IMG/VR virus record: IMGVR_UViG_3300043436_003269
Span: 1-64,000 of that record
DNA from: a virus
Strand: one strand, 5' to 3'
Length of the DNA: 64,000 nucleotides
Part shown: positions 7,644 to 16,573 of the stretch, one piece after another
Position numbering within the stretch: position 1 is the stretch's first letter
Layout: each line of letters begins with the position of its first letter
Notes under the pieces: model-generated
The model's input: only the letters and a program-made list of their open reading frames with translations
The model's database searches: none
Told to the model about the DNA's origin: nothing
Position numbers and translations under genes: made by a program

Positions 7644-8144
7644 ATGAACCTAAAAGAATCCATCAGAAAAGTATTAAAAGAAGAGACCGAAGACTTTATT
7701 ACCTGTCTTCCGTTGTTTAAGGATTTCAAACTACCTGATGATAATGTTAAAATTAGAGACGAAAAATGGTACGCAGTTCATATGGACAAATTCTTTTGGC
7801 AAGTTATTGATTTTGTGGACTATCCATCAGATAATGATTATCAAAGGATAAGAAATATATTCTTGAATCTAAATCGTTATTGTGGTATAGATTCAGATGT
7901 ACTTCTCGCACTTAAAACATGCTTCTATTCAAAAATAGAAGCTCTTGAGAAAAAATGGGGTGATGACATTTATAATGTTGGTGATGATAGTTGGGGTGAC
8001 TTGAGGTCTGAGATTGTATCACGAGGTAAAGATTTCTACAACAGAGCTATGTCTGATTTTGATATGGTTCAGAGAATGGCAAATAATGAAGATTATACAG
8101 AATCTTTTCAATATGCATTTCCATATCACAACGAGTTATCTTAG
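7644..8144 (+). CDS. Unknown protein with NLKESIR leader, 166 aa
   Basis: It begins MNLKESIRKVLKEETED, the same leader as the 3235-3546 protein. The remainder is a helical, Asp/Trp-rich domain (EKKWGDDIYNVGDDSWGDLRSE) unlike that protein. A shared leader on unrelated bodies is the basis for inferring a targeting peptide. The class B box supports the same timing as the other leader genes. Confidence 0.8.
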   Translation: MNLKESIRKVLKEETEDFITCLPLFKDFKLPDDNVKIRDEKWYAVHMDKFFWQVIDFVDYPSDNDYQRIRNIFLNLNRYCGIDSDVLLALKTCFYSKIEALEKKWGDDIYNVGDDSWGDLRSEIVSRGKDFYNRAMSDFDMVQRMANNEDYTESFQYAFPYHNELS

Positions 8145-8153
8145 TAAAAACCA

Positions 8154-8432
8154 TTATACGGTTTTAAGAACCACTTCCAACATTTGAATCTTTTCTCGGT
8201 CAGCTTTGGTCTTTGTTTCTTTATTCTTGAGGAACTGAATGGCGTCCAAAACTTCTTGTCTTTTGTTGTTCGGTGGTGTCATAACATTTTTAGTCTCACC
8301 TTTCATCACAACAACCTTATTGTCTTTGGTTATTGTTGTTGTTTGGTCGTATAGGATATCGATAATCATCTGAGCCTTTCTCTCATTTCTAACGATTGCA
8401 AGTATGATTATGTGTTTAAGTAGTTTCTTCAT
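8154..8432 (-). CDS. Unknown basic protein, 92 aa
   Basis: I start at 8430-8432, since TATATTTG ends 4 nt upstream; the longer frame overlaps the promoter. MKKLLKHIIILAIVRNERKA could be a weak membrane anchor, followed by a Lys/Asp-rich stretch and a C-terminal helix (KADREKIQMLEVVLK). No family recognised. Confidence 0.65.
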   Translation of the reverse strand: MKKLLKHIIILAIVRNERKAQMIIDILYDQTTTITKDNKVVVMKGETKNVMTPPNNKRQEVLDAIQFLKNKETKTKADREKIQMLEVVLKTV

Positions 8433-8436
8433 ACTA

Positions 8437-8444
8437 CAAATATA
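8437..8444 (-). promoter_or_regulatory. Class A promoter box (TATATTTG)
   Basis: It is fused to the U tract of the terminator at 8450-8474 and lies 4 nt before the ATG. Confidence 0.7.
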
Positions 8445-8449
8445 CAAAA

Positions 8450-8474
8450 AAACCCCCACTTTATGTGAGGGTTT
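8450..8474 (-). terminator. Intrinsic terminator
   Basis: A hairpin AAACCCTCAC / GTGGGGGTTT is followed by a T run on the minus strand, just after the 586-aa gene. Confidence 0.85.
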
Positions 8475-8476
8475 GG

Positions 8477-10237
8477 TTAATAAAAAGTTTTCACATTCAT
8501 GTATTTTGATAAATCGTATTTGTCAATTATCTGTTTGAAGATTTGTTGCCTATATCTTACACCTAATATGTTTTTTTTATTAATAAAACTATAACCAAAT
8601 CCTGAATCACCACTTGTTCCAACAACTCTATAATAGTTTTGGTTATGAAGTCTTGGAAGTCTTGTTGGAGCTAATGTAGCGTTGAATGCGTATCTCAGAC
8701 CATTCTTGGAACCATATGCGAATTTACCTAATTCTTTTTCATTACGACCAGCCCACCCTATGTCTTTTAGTCCAAGTTCATCAACTAACGCCTTATGTAT
8801 ATATAAATTCATTCTGTCTGTAGACATATAAGCAAGTGGAGTAGTTGTGTCTTCACTGAACTTAATTATGTCGCCATCATAAGCAATTTTAATTATATTT
8901 TCAATACCCATTACTTTAACCATTGTTTCAAATTGGTTAGGGTCTTTTATTAATTGTCTGATGTTTTCAATTTTGGATTCTCTATCTTCACTAATAAATT
9001 TAAAATTAGTTTCTATTGGTCGTTTCCCGTGTTTCTTCTCCATCAGTTGTCTGTGAAGTTCCCAATCAATAATCGATTCTGTCATTTCTGTATCGTCTTT
9101 TGCCATCGCATATAGTTTACTTATTCTTTTCATTGCTTGGTCTGAAACTCTATGGAATCGGTCTATTTCACTCTTAAAGAATTGTATTGGATTATCTCTA
9201 TATTTTAAAACGTGATTTTGAAATTTTGTTTTAATCTTGTTAAGTTTAATCTCTTCTTCATCATCGGCAATACCTAGTTGTCCCATCGCTCTAAGAAATT
9301 GTGCGAACATATTTTCACTACTACCAACATAATCTTCAAATGTACGCAATTTCATATTGGAAAGATTGACATAAATTATTTTCAAGAACTTTTCCACCTT
9401 ATCTTTATCAGACATTCCATCAGTATCCACATCAATAGCATCAAAGATTTTATCAACTGTGTCAAGATTATTGTAAATCCCTTTGATTAATTTTTCAAAG
9501 GTAAAGTTTTTAATATCGACCAAAGTTTTAAAGGTTTTATTGTTTTGTAAGAATTCTCTAAATTGAGATTTACTAATACCTTCACTTCTCATGTTGGAAG
9601 CAACCTCTGTTGTTCTAACTAAATCCTCAGTTCCATCTGTAAAATACAAATAACGAACAAATTGGTCATCAACCTCAGGGACGTGAAACGATGGTAGTTT
9701 ATCTACCGCACTATATTCAGCGTCTTTACCAATTAAATCAATTCGTTTGGCTTGTTTATCGTATTTGTGTTTTAATTCATGGGCTAAAGAACCAATACTT
9801 TTACTTTTCTCTCTAATGAATTCATCATACAAATCTTGAGGTTCCCATTCAGGTGAAGCATAATAAACAATATTGAATCCAGCACTTGTTGATGGTTGTA
9901 TTTCTTTCATCATGGTGTCACGGTTAAATCTAAATTGTTGTGACATACCCATTGAAGATATTGTTACGTTTCTATCAGGAGTAACTCTTTCGTGGAAATC
10001 ATCAACTTCTTCAATTTCAACCTCTAAAGTATATCCATCAATTGTAATCTTCTTCTTGTCACCCAATACCACATCAATATCATCTCTAAATTCATAAGAT
10101 GATTCTTTATCTGTAATGCTCTTTAAGTTATCCGCAAATACATCATATAGTTCTTCCGCAGCATCTAAAATTGAATCAGGAACACCTAACGCCTCCTTAA
10201 TAATATTATGCTGTTCCTTGGTGACAATAATCTTCAT
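8477..10237 (-). CDS. Large leader-bearing protein with HExxH zincin motif
   Basis: This 586-aa protein begins MKIIVTKEQHNIIKEALG, an ITEEQ-type leader with an IKE|A step that fits the T4 prohead protease rule. Residues about 120-180 hold SLAHELKHKYDK, an HExxH zinc-metalloprotease motif. The rest is largely helical, with no recognised domain; the C-terminus has Gly/Tyr-rich GTSGDSGFGYSF. I infer a packaged or injected protease-like protein. No third zinc ligand was identified, so activity is uncertain. A TATTTAA-type box precedes the ATG and a strong terminator follows. Confidence 0.75.
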   Translation of the reverse strand: MKIIVTKEQHNIIKEALGVPDSILDAAEELYDVFADNLKSITDKESSYEFRDDIDVVLGDKKKITIDGYTLEVEIEEVDDFHERVTPDRNVTISSMGMSQQFRFNRDTMMKEIQPSTSAGFNIVYYASPEWEPQDLYDEFIREKSKSIGSLAHELKHKYDKQAKRIDLIGKDAEYSAVDKLPSFHVPEVDDQFVRYLYFTDGTEDLVRTTEVASNMRSEGISKSQFREFLQNNKTFKTLVDIKNFTFEKLIKGIYNNLDTVDKIFDAIDVDTDGMSDKDKVEKFLKIIYVNLSNMKLRTFEDYVGSSENMFAQFLRAMGQLGIADDEEEIKLNKIKTKFQNHVLKYRDNPIQFFKSEIDRFHRVSDQAMKRISKLYAMAKDDTEMTESIIDWELHRQLMEKKHGKRPIETNFKFISEDRESKIENIRQLIKDPNQFETMVKVMGIENIIKIAYDGDIIKFSEDTTTPLAYMSTDRMNLYIHKALVDELGLKDIGWAGRNEKELGKFAYGSKNGLRYAFNATLAPTRLPRLHNQNYYRVVGTSGDSGFGYSFINKKNILGVRYRQQIFKQIIDKYDLSKYMNVKTFY

Positions 10238-10250
10238 AGTATTAAATACT

Positions 10251-10496
10251 TTAATCTTCTAAATCAAGATTAGCCTGATTCAAAATCTTTCTCATCTCTT
10301 CCCTGATTTTTTCGGCAATTTTGTATTCCTCTTCAGATGCTTCGTAATTACCAAACATACTGACATCGTTCCTTACCACAGAACGTAATACTTGGTCTAA
10401 GTCCCACATTGCGAGTCTCCACTTAGTACCGTTGAGTGCATCGTTTGCCTCAACTTTTTCTTCAAATGAATCAAATTCTAATATTATCTTTCCCAT
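10251..10496 (-). CDS. Conserved-type phage protein, 81 aa
   Basis: The start at 10494-10496 is set by a TAACTTTG box 6 nt upstream. MGKIILEFDSFEEKVEANDA then ALNGTKWRLAMWDLDQVLRS and a helical C-terminus. The WxLAMWDLDQxLR pattern is one I associate with small phage proteins of unknown function; it is soluble and acidic. Confidence 0.75.
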   Translation of the reverse strand: MGKIILEFDSFEEKVEANDALNGTKWRLAMWDLDQVLRSVVRNDVSMFGNYEASEEEYKIAEKIREEMRKILNQANLDLED

Positions 10497-10502
10497 AGTG
10501 TA

Positions 10503-10510
10503 CAAAGTTA
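10503..10510 (-). promoter_or_regulatory. Class A promoter box (TAACTTTG)
   Basis: It lies 6 nt before the ATG at 10494-10496. Confidence 0.6.
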
Positions 10511-10561
10511 AGTATAATTTTGATAAACAACAAACATTTTTTAAGGTCGATATTTTCGTTC

Positions 10562-10876
10562 TTAAACATCTTTGTCACCACAACGTTCTTTATAATAACC
10601 TTTGAGTTCTTCTTCTTTGAAATTTGTTATGTAATCATAGATATCTAACCATTCAACATCATCTAAACCAAAGTCCTTGTTTTTAACTAACCAACTGAGT
10701 TCATAAATAACTCCCTCATAAAACTCTTCCTCATTATCATAATCACATGGATACATTGAATCTTCAATCAAAGTATATATTAGTCGGTCAACAATATGCA
10801 TTTTTCGTTTGAATAGATTTGATACCTCAATACCCATTACCTCTTGAATTCTTTCTATGTCTTCTCGTAAGTTCAT
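10562..10876 (-). CDS. Unknown protein with IQEVMG leader, 104 aa
   Basis: I start at 10874-10876, 3 nt after TATTTATT. The leader MNLREDIERIQEVMGIE matches both the NLKESIR start and the RIKEVMGL start of the 13261-14472 protein, linking the two variants. The body is acidic (YPCDYDNEEEFYEGVIYELSWL) and helical. No family recognised. Confidence 0.78.
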   Translation of the reverse strand: MNLREDIERIQEVMGIEVSNLFKRKMHIVDRLIYTLIEDSMYPCDYDNEEEFYEGVIYELSWLVKNKDFGLDDVEWLDIYDYITNFKEEELKGYYKERCGDKDV

Positions 10877-10879
10877 ATT

Positions 10880-10887
10880 AATAAATA
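10880..10887 (-). promoter_or_regulatory. Class B promoter box (TATTTATT)
   Basis: It lies 3 nt before the ATG and is identical in context to the box at 3550-3557. Confidence 0.65.
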
Positions 10888-10901
10888 CTTTACTAAATAA
10901 A

Positions 10902-10925
10902 AACCCCCACATTTCTGTGAGGGTT
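10902..10925 (-). terminator. Intrinsic terminator
   Basis: A hairpin AACCCTCACA / TGTGGGGGTT with a T-rich tail on the minus strand follows the 739-aa gene. Confidence 0.8.
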
Positions 10926-10929
10926 AAGA

Positions 10930-13149
10930 TTATTTTAAAACATTCAAACTACCTGACAATATCTGTCTATAATCGGTCTTTAACGCCTTGAGTTGTACCG
11001 TCCAAACATATGAACCAACAGGAACTATACTATTATTATAAGTTCCATCCCATCCTTCGTTGATGTCTTGAGATTCCCATATAATTTCACCCCATCTATT
11101 ATATAACGTCATTCGGTATTCTGTGTTATCAAACCCTGAAGTAATTATGGGTCTCCATGTATTATTAAACTCATTACCATCAGGTGTAAATGAATTTGGA
11201 ATGTATAATAATTCTTGAGGACATTGAGCAATTGTGATTGTTGTTTGTTGTTGTGGTGATGCACATCCATTAACATAACTTACAACTGATAATACAAATG
11301 TTCCAAATGCATCCCAAGCAATGTTAAAGTTATCCGACTCAGTTGTGTTACCCAATAATGTCCATTCATTATATCCACCAAGAACGGTTGAAGTTACACT
11401 ATATATACTTGGTATTGAATCACCGTCACAAACTTCAAAGAACTCGTTGTATGGAGTGATTTGAGATAAGATTGGTTGCTCATATACTATGATGTCCGTA
11501 GTGGTATCAAAGATACATCCACTTTGAGTATAGGTGTAGGTGATAATATTGTTTAATGTGTCCGCATTAGACGGATAAAAGTCATTACCCATTACCCCTG
11601 TTCCACTGAATACTCCGCCTATTGGTGTTGCATTTAACGTAGTGAACTCATCGTTAGAACAGAATGGTCCAACAGGTGTTATCACAGGAAGTACATTGAA
11701 TATTGTGATGTCAAACGATACGGGGAAACTTAAACATCCATTTGGACTGACGGCAATCATGTCAACAGCATTTGGTATAAACCCCGCAGGTAATACTGAC
11801 CAATCAACAACAACCGTATCATTCCCTTGACCTGACACAATATTACCAACAGATGACCATTGATATGTATATCCCACACCTAAATCAGTTGTAGTATATA
11901 CCATATTGTTTGACTGATAACATACCGTATCTGACGCAATGATTGGATTTGCGATTACAGGTGGTGGATTAACTAAAGTTGCCGTACCTGAAACATTACA
12001 ACCTGCCGCATCCACAATAGTAAATGAATAAATTCCCGAACATAAGTTGGTTAATGTAAATAATGGTGGTTGTCCATTCCAAGAAATGGTACTTACACCT
12101 GTTCCTCCATTTGAAACCACATTGATTGCACCATCACAACTACCCTCACAATTTGGGTTGAATGTCGTAACAATTGGTGGTGGTAAGTTTGGTGGACCTG
12201 GCACAACAAAGACCGTATCGGGTCCTAAGTTACCTGTACTTAAATTACAATTTGACCATCCCGCGTTACAAATAGGATAAACAAATTTACAAGTATATTG
12301 TGCTCCTGCCGCAGGTGGTGTCACCGTAATTGTTGGTCCCGTTCCTATTGGAGTTGGATTACCTACCTGATACCAAGTTAATGTTGGTGTAACTACAGGA
12401 CCACTTGGTGTCCATCTGTACGCATCGTTTGTTGCTGTCCACGCAGTTGAGTTTCTACCAGCAACCGCAATACCAATAGTACCTAATGAATTATGAATTC
12501 CTTGTGTCGCAGTCCCACCTTGCCACTGCAAACACGCAGGTTTATTTTGAATATAATTCTCAATATAGTTAGACGATTCATATATTACAATATGGAATGT
12601 ACCTTGATTACCTGTACATGAAAACATCGGCATGTTAATCCAACTAACTACAAGTTTTCTACATGGTGCAACTCCTTGAACTTGGTATTTTATTTGACCT
12701 CCAAGACCAGGATGCCAATCTTGCCAAGGACCCATGATACAATTTTTAGGTACCAAACCATTACCTGTTGGGATTGGTTGAGACGTAAAGGTTGTTGGTT
12801 GTCCCGCTCCGAATGAAATCCACCCGTTAGAGCCAACATAGAATTGAGTGTATGTCGTACCAAAGAAACAGAAGTTAAATCCAATACTGAACGGCCCTTG
12901 TTGGGAGTCATCCGTCATAAACAAATTTGTTCCTGTGTTTGTTTGAGCAACGTAAGGTATATTAGTTACACCGTAGTTTGTTGTTTGATTTGGGTTTGCC
13001 CCACCTCCACCACATTGGGATAGGTCAGCGGTTAATGTTGTTGTACCAACACCACATGGAAGTAATTGGTCAGGACCTAATGCAGGGCAATACTGTGTAT
13101 ACCCTATTGACGTTAATAGGGTCAAAAATAAAATAGTTAATAATCTCAT
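10930..13149 (-). CDS. Secreted protein with T9SS type B (CHU_C) C-terminal domain
   Basis: This 739-aa protein has a clear signal peptide (MRLLTILFLTLLTSIGYTQ, cleavage before YCP). An N-terminal Gly/Asn-rich beta domain (about 60-250, FNFCFFGTTYTQFYVGSNGW) is followed by Ig/SprB-like beta repeats (NPNCEGSCDGAINV...). The last ~90 residues (PNSFTPDGNEFNNTW ... YNRWGEIIWES ... GWDG ... VGSYVWTV) are a classic gliding-motility-associated C-terminal domain, which sends Bacteroidota proteins through the type IX system. In a phage this implies export by host T9SS to the host surface, or use of the fold in the virion. Confidence 0.9.
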   Translation of the reverse strand: MRLLTILFLTLLTSIGYTQYCPALGPDQLLPCGVGTTTLTADLSQCGGGGANPNQTTNYGVTNIPYVAQTNTGTNLFMTDDSQQGPFSIGFNFCFFGTTYTQFYVGSNGWISFGAGQPTTFTSQPIPTGNGLVPKNCIMGPWQDWHPGLGGQIKYQVQGVAPCRKLVVSWINMPMFSCTGNQGTFHIVIYESSNYIENYIQNKPACLQWQGGTATQGIHNSLGTIGIAVAGRNSTAWTATNDAYRWTPSGPVVTPTLTWYQVGNPTPIGTGPTITVTPPAAGAQYTCKFVYPICNAGWSNCNLSTGNLGPDTVFVVPGPPNLPPPIVTTFNPNCEGSCDGAINVVSNGGTGVSTISWNGQPPLFTLTNLCSGIYSFTIVDAAGCNVSGTATLVNPPPVIANPIIASDTVCYQSNNMVYTTTDLGVGYTYQWSSVGNIVSGQGNDTVVVDWSVLPAGFIPNAVDMIAVSPNGCLSFPVSFDITIFNVLPVITPVGPFCSNDEFTTLNATPIGGVFSGTGVMGNDFYPSNADTLNNIITYTYTQSGCIFDTTTDIIVYEQPILSQITPYNEFFEVCDGDSIPSIYSVTSTVLGGYNEWTLLGNTTESDNFNIAWDAFGTFVLSVVSYVNGCASPQQQTTITIAQCPQELLYIPNSFTPDGNEFNNTWRPIITSGFDNTEYRMTLYNRWGEIIWESQDINEGWDGTYNNSIVPVGSYVWTVQLKALKTDYRQILSGSLNVLK

Positions 13150-13189
13150 AATGATAAGTAGTTTTGTAAATTACACGATAGACGTAAAA

Positions 13190-13204
13190 ACACCATTTTG
13201 GTGT
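13190..13204 (-). terminator. Small terminator hairpin
   Basis: ACACCA AAA TGGTGT followed by TTTT on the minus strand lies after the 403-aa gene and before the 739-aa gene. Confidence 0.6.
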
Positions 13205-13260
13205 GGTCAATGAATAATACTAATAATATTTTTAGTATTCAACAGTTTTCACCGAATAAG

Positions 13261-14472
13261 TTAAGCATCCCCACCTGAACCACCCGCAGTTGTTAACATT
13301 GGTGCAATGTTACCACACTTAACATATAATTTCCATTTTGTTTGACCTATCAATCCAATGATAGTAACTTTGGCAGTATTCACACCAGCAACTTTATTAA
13401 TAGTTATACTTGATGGACCGTTCCAAGCATCAACTCCCGCCGCCATCGTTCTAATTGAATCGTAGCCTAATTTATATACTTTAAAATTCCCAACATATTC
13501 GTCAGGATTTTTAGTCATTGTTTGAAAAAAAGTAGTACTTAATTTAGGAGCCTTTGGATAGATGTGTGATAAATCATCAGGTGTCCAATCACCTGAATAT
13601 TTTTTTAAAACTTGGTCAGCGTGATATGGTTGTACTCCAACTAATTTAAGGTTTTTGAACCACCACGGTCTTGGGTTACCCCAATTATCGTAACGGTTAT
13701 AAATTATAGTCCCTAATAAAGTTTGGTATAATTCAGTATCACTACCAACAAATCCCGTAGTTTGTGTAACCCCATTATATTCAACAATCATAATATCAGG
13801 TACACTTATAGAATCAATAAAGAATTTAAATGTATTTTCACCTTCACCTAGTTCAATAGTTTTTACCTCGGAGATAAAACCATTACTTGGGTTTCCCTTT
13901 CCACCAGAACTTTCTATTTCTTGTGTACAAAATTTAGGGTCTGTTTTAGGCGTACTTGTTGTTGGTTGGGTAGTGTTAAGTTTTGCAAATAATTTAACAT
14001 ATTGTTTTTGAGTATATTTTTCAGCATCCGCATTCACGCCATCCCAAGTAGGTCCTTGAGCACCCTTGTCATTGATAACTATTTGAGCACTTTTAGGTAA
14101 TTTAGGTTTTAAATATGTTGATAAATTATTTGCCCTAATTTTTGATAGTGCTCCAACCACCATTTTTTTCTCTTTAGTAAAATCAACCTCATTATTCCCA
14201 GTTGATGGGAATTTTTCTCTGTCATAATTAGGTACTTTTGATTCCGATGATTCTATTGTAACTACAACAGGTTTACCTGGATTTTTAGTAATAAATGCTT
14301 TGATTTGATTAATAGCAGAATTAATTTTAGTACCAATTTCAGGTGTTATAATATATTTACCTGATTTAAATAAGTTACCAAGATTAATTTCAACACCTTG
14401 AGGATTTACTTCCGCCTCGGTAATCAATCCCATAACTTCCTTTATTCTAAGTATGTTTTCATCTAATCTCAT
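13261..14472 (-). CDS. Leader-bearing protein with OmpA-like domain
   Basis: This 403-aa protein opens with MRLDENILRIKEVMGLITEAE; LITE|AE closely matches the T4 capsid-leader cleavage pattern (hydrophobic-x-Glu | small). Residues about 30-165 resemble an OmpA-type peptidoglycan-binding domain: INSAINQIKAFITKNP, VVVTIES, then LSKIRANNLSTYL and a GPTWDGVNAD loop. The C-terminal half is beta-rich (EGENTFKFFIDSISVPDIMIVEY) and ends in a Gly-rich tail. A virion or injected cell-wall-binding protein fits. No signal peptide is seen, which argues against normal export. Confidence 0.7.
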   Translation of the reverse strand: MRLDENILRIKEVMGLITEAEVNPQGVEINLGNLFKSGKYIITPEIGTKINSAINQIKAFITKNPGKPVVVTIESSESKVPNYDREKFPSTGNNEVDFTKEKKMVVGALSKIRANNLSTYLKPKLPKSAQIVINDKGAQGPTWDGVNADAEKYTQKQYVKLFAKLNTTQPTTSTPKTDPKFCTQEIESSGGKGNPSNGFISEVKTIELGEGENTFKFFIDSISVPDIMIVEYNGVTQTTGFVGSDTELYQTLLGTIIYNRYDNWGNPRPWWFKNLKLVGVQPYHADQVLKKYSGDWTPDDLSHIYPKAPKLSTTFFQTMTKNPDEYVGNFKVYKLGYDSIRTMAAGVDAWNGPSSITINKVAGVNTAKVTIIGLIGQTKWKLYVKCGNIAPMLTTAGGSGGDA

Positions 14473-14475
14473 GAT

Positions 14476-14483
14476 AATAAATA
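14476..14483 (-). promoter_or_regulatory. Class B promoter box (TATTTATT)
   Basis: It lies 3 nt before the ATG at 14470-14472. Confidence 0.6.
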
Positions 14484-14527
14484 TATAGATATTTGTTTAA
14501 TAATGAATCTTTATTATCTTTAAAGTT

Positions 14528-14791
14528 ATGACAACAATTGAAAAACACATAGTGAAGTTCATTGAAGATAAGTTTAGTTTCCCTTATCTTTATTATGATA
14601 AAGTAGAACAGACGTGGGCGAATGAGTTCTTCCTGTTTGATATAAAAACATCGACCATGTATGTTAGTGATGAGGTTAAGTCAACTCTTAACAAAAAGTT
14701 TGGTAAAGAATTTATTGATAAAATTATGATTACAGTAATTAATGCGTGGTTCAGTAAAGCGTATAACCTTAAAATCCAAGAAATTGTATAA
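14528..14791 (+). CDS. Unknown protein, 87 aa
   Basis: This soluble charged protein (MTTIEKHIVKFIEDKFSFPY...) has a helical N-terminus, a strand (FFLFDIKTSTMYVSD) and a C-terminal helix. It has the same size and layout as the next gene, whose start is similar (IExVIKKLI), so the two may be distant paralogs. No family recognised. Confidence 0.7.
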   Translation: MTTIEKHIVKFIEDKFSFPYLYYDKVEQTWANEFFLFDIKTSTMYVSDEVKSTLNKKFGKEFIDKIMITVINAWFSKAYNLKIQEIV

Positions 14792-14799
14792 TTGAGTAG

Positions 14800-14807
14800 T
14801 ATTTATA
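14800..14807 (+). promoter_or_regulatory. Class B promoter box (TATTTATA)
   Basis: GTATTTATA lies 6 nt before the ATG at 14814. Confidence 0.55.
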
Positions 14808-14813
14808 ACTGAT

Positions 14814-15140
14814 ATGAGTCTTATTCCACAAATAGAAACTGTAATTAAAAAATTAATCATACCTCAATACCCTGAATTAACTGAATTTGAGGTTCGAGAT
14901 TTATTTGCCGATGAAAATATGGAACTATTTTTAGGTTATAGTTATGTTGTTGATTTTTACACATCAGAATGTTTATCAACAAAAAAACAAATGGAGATAG
15001 ATTCCGAGGTTAAAACTTTGTTTAAAATGTTGTCACCTGACAAACAAATGTACAATAAAGAACCTAAAGTATCTTCTTTCTTTGATTGTGGTGATGGTCA
15101 AGGATTTGTTTTTAGCTCAGAATATGGGTACAATCATTAA
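14814..15140 (+). CDS. Unknown protein, 108 aa
   Basis: MSLIPQIETVIKKLIIPQYP begins a small soluble protein with an acidic middle (LFADENMELFLGYSYVVDFY) and a C-terminal GDGQGFVFSSEYG. It may be a paralog of the preceding 87-aa protein. It converges with and overlaps by 4 bases the stop of the phosphatase gene at 15137. Confidence 0.7.
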   Translation: MSLIPQIETVIKKLIIPQYPELTEFEVRDLFADENMELFLGYSYVVDFYTSECLSTKKQMEIDSEVKTLFKMLSPDKQMYNKEPKVSSFFDCGDGQGFVFSSEYGYNH

Positions 15141-15853
15141 CCCATATTAATTATCGACCATTTACCTTCAAAATCCTCAACCAAACAAGTTGAGTTCTCA
15201 CAGAAATCACCTGAATTCATATAATCTTCAGTTAACTTTGGTTGGTGTATGTGACCGCAAACCGCAACATCACAGCCCTTACTTTTTGTTAATCCTTTAG
15301 CATTTTCTTCAAAGTCAGAAACAAAATTAATCGCACCCTTAACACTTTGCTTAATATCATTCGCCAAAGAATGATAAGGTAGATTAAACTTCCTCCTGAT
15401 GAAATTATACATCGTATTCAATTTGATTACAAAGTCATAAGATATACCGCCAAGTACCGCTAACCATCTTACTTTCATAATCACAAAGTCAAGAACGTCT
15501 CCATGGAAACAGTAGTACTTTCTACCATCAGCTCCGATGTGTGTATATTTTCTTACAATTTGAATGTTATTCATGAAGAACGGAACAAATGGTTTTAAAA
15601 AGTCATCGTGATTACCTCTGAGGTAAACCACCTTTGTACCCATTTCACTCCTTTTCATAAATCTTCGGAATATCTTGGAACATTCTTTTTTCCATTTTCC
15701 TCCACTTTTAAGTGCCCATCCGTCAATGATGTCACCATTTAAAATTAATGTCTCAGATTCATTTTCTTCCAAGAATTTGATAATCTTATCTGTTTGTGAT
15801 TGTCGTGCACCAAGATGCAAATCACTCATTATTATTGTTCTCCATGTGTTCAT
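15137..15853 (-). CDS. LpxH-like metallophosphoesterase
   Basis: This calcineurin-like phosphoesterase has the motifs SDLHLGA (about 11), NGDIIDGW (about 40), RGNHDDF (about 78), HGDVLDF (about 112) and CGHIHQP (about 196), a complete di-metal site. Length and spacing fit the UDP-2,3-diacylglucosamine pyrophosphatase-like subgroup. The ATG at 15853 is preferred over an upstream TTG; it overlaps the stop of the glycosyltransferase gene, showing coupling. With the adjacent GT2 and nucleotidyltransferase it suggests lipid or glycan chemistry, though the substrate is unproven. Confidence 0.85.
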   Translation of the reverse strand: MNTWRTIIMSDLHLGARQSQTDKIIKFLEENESETLILNGDIIDGWALKSGGKWKKECSKIFRRFMKRSEMGTKVVYLRGNHDDFLKPFVPFFMNNIQIVRKYTHIGADGRKYYCFHGDVLDFVIMKVRWLAVLGGISYDFVIKLNTMYNFIRRKFNLPYHSLANDIKQSVKGAINFVSDFEENAKGLTKSKGCDVAVCGHIHQPKLTEDYMNSGDFCENSTCLVEDFEGKWSIINMG

Positions 15854-16572
15854 GACCAATAACTCTTACTATCTTTAAAATATTCTTTATTGTTTTTATT
15901 TAGGACTGACCCAATCATTAATTTGGTCATATACCACAAACCTTTATTGTGGAATCTTCGTGGCGGTGTATATACAAAAGCATTATGTATTTTAAACATA
16001 TTACTTTTTATTTGTTTGGAATAAACATAATCCTCAGCAACTTTAACTTCTTCATCAAATCCACCAATCTCTTTAAACTTCGATGATTTGGTTAACATGA
16101 ATCCACCCAAACAGAATGGTGAAATTAACATTGATAGTTTTTGTAGAATATCAAAAACTTTATAAACGTAATTGTAGTCTCCGTTGTCAGTTCTAAACCT
16201 AACACTGACTAAATCTAAATCTTCGTCTTTTATTTTTGAAACAGTATTAACCAAAAGATTACTGTCCAACAGGAATATATCAGCGTCCATAAATAAAACA
16301 TATGGTGTAGTAACTAAGTTAAATCCATTGTTTCTTGCTTTAGCAGGTAAACCACCTTCAATTACTTCTAATTTAAAATCATACTCATTTGAGTTATATT
16401 CTGATTTATTAAATAAAACTAATTTGGTATATAAATCATCAGATGAATCACAAACAATAACTTTAACCCCTTTAATATTTGTTTGATGATTTAATAAATC
16501 TAATGTTTTAGATATAATATCCTTCTCGTTTTTACAAGGGATTACAATAGTTAATAAATCATTTAATTTCAT
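15850..16572 (-). CDS. Family 2 glycosyltransferase
   Basis: This GT-A fold enzyme has LTIVIPCKNEKDIISKTLD at the N-terminus (nucleotide-sugar entry), IVCDSSDD, a GGLPAKARNNGF segment and the metal-binding FMDADIFLLD (about 92-101). GGFDEEVKVAEDYVYSKQ (about 178-190) supplies the general ED acceptor region. A hydrophobic segment near 150-170 could rest on the membrane. It sits second from last in a compact operon with a nucleotidyltransferase and a phosphatase. Confidence 0.87.
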   Translation of the reverse strand: MKLNDLLTIVIPCKNEKDIISKTLDLLNHQTNIKGVKVIVCDSSDDLYTKLVLFNKSEYNSNEYDFKLEVIEGGLPAKARNNGFNLVTTPYVLFMDADIFLLDSNLLVNTVSKIKDEDLDLVSVRFRTDNGDYNYVYKVFDILQKLSMLISPFCLGGFMLTKSSKFKEIGGFDEEVKVAEDYVYSKQIKSNMFKIHNAFVYTPPRRFHNKGLWYMTKLMIGSVLNKNNKEYFKDSKSYWS

Positions 16573-16573
16573 A

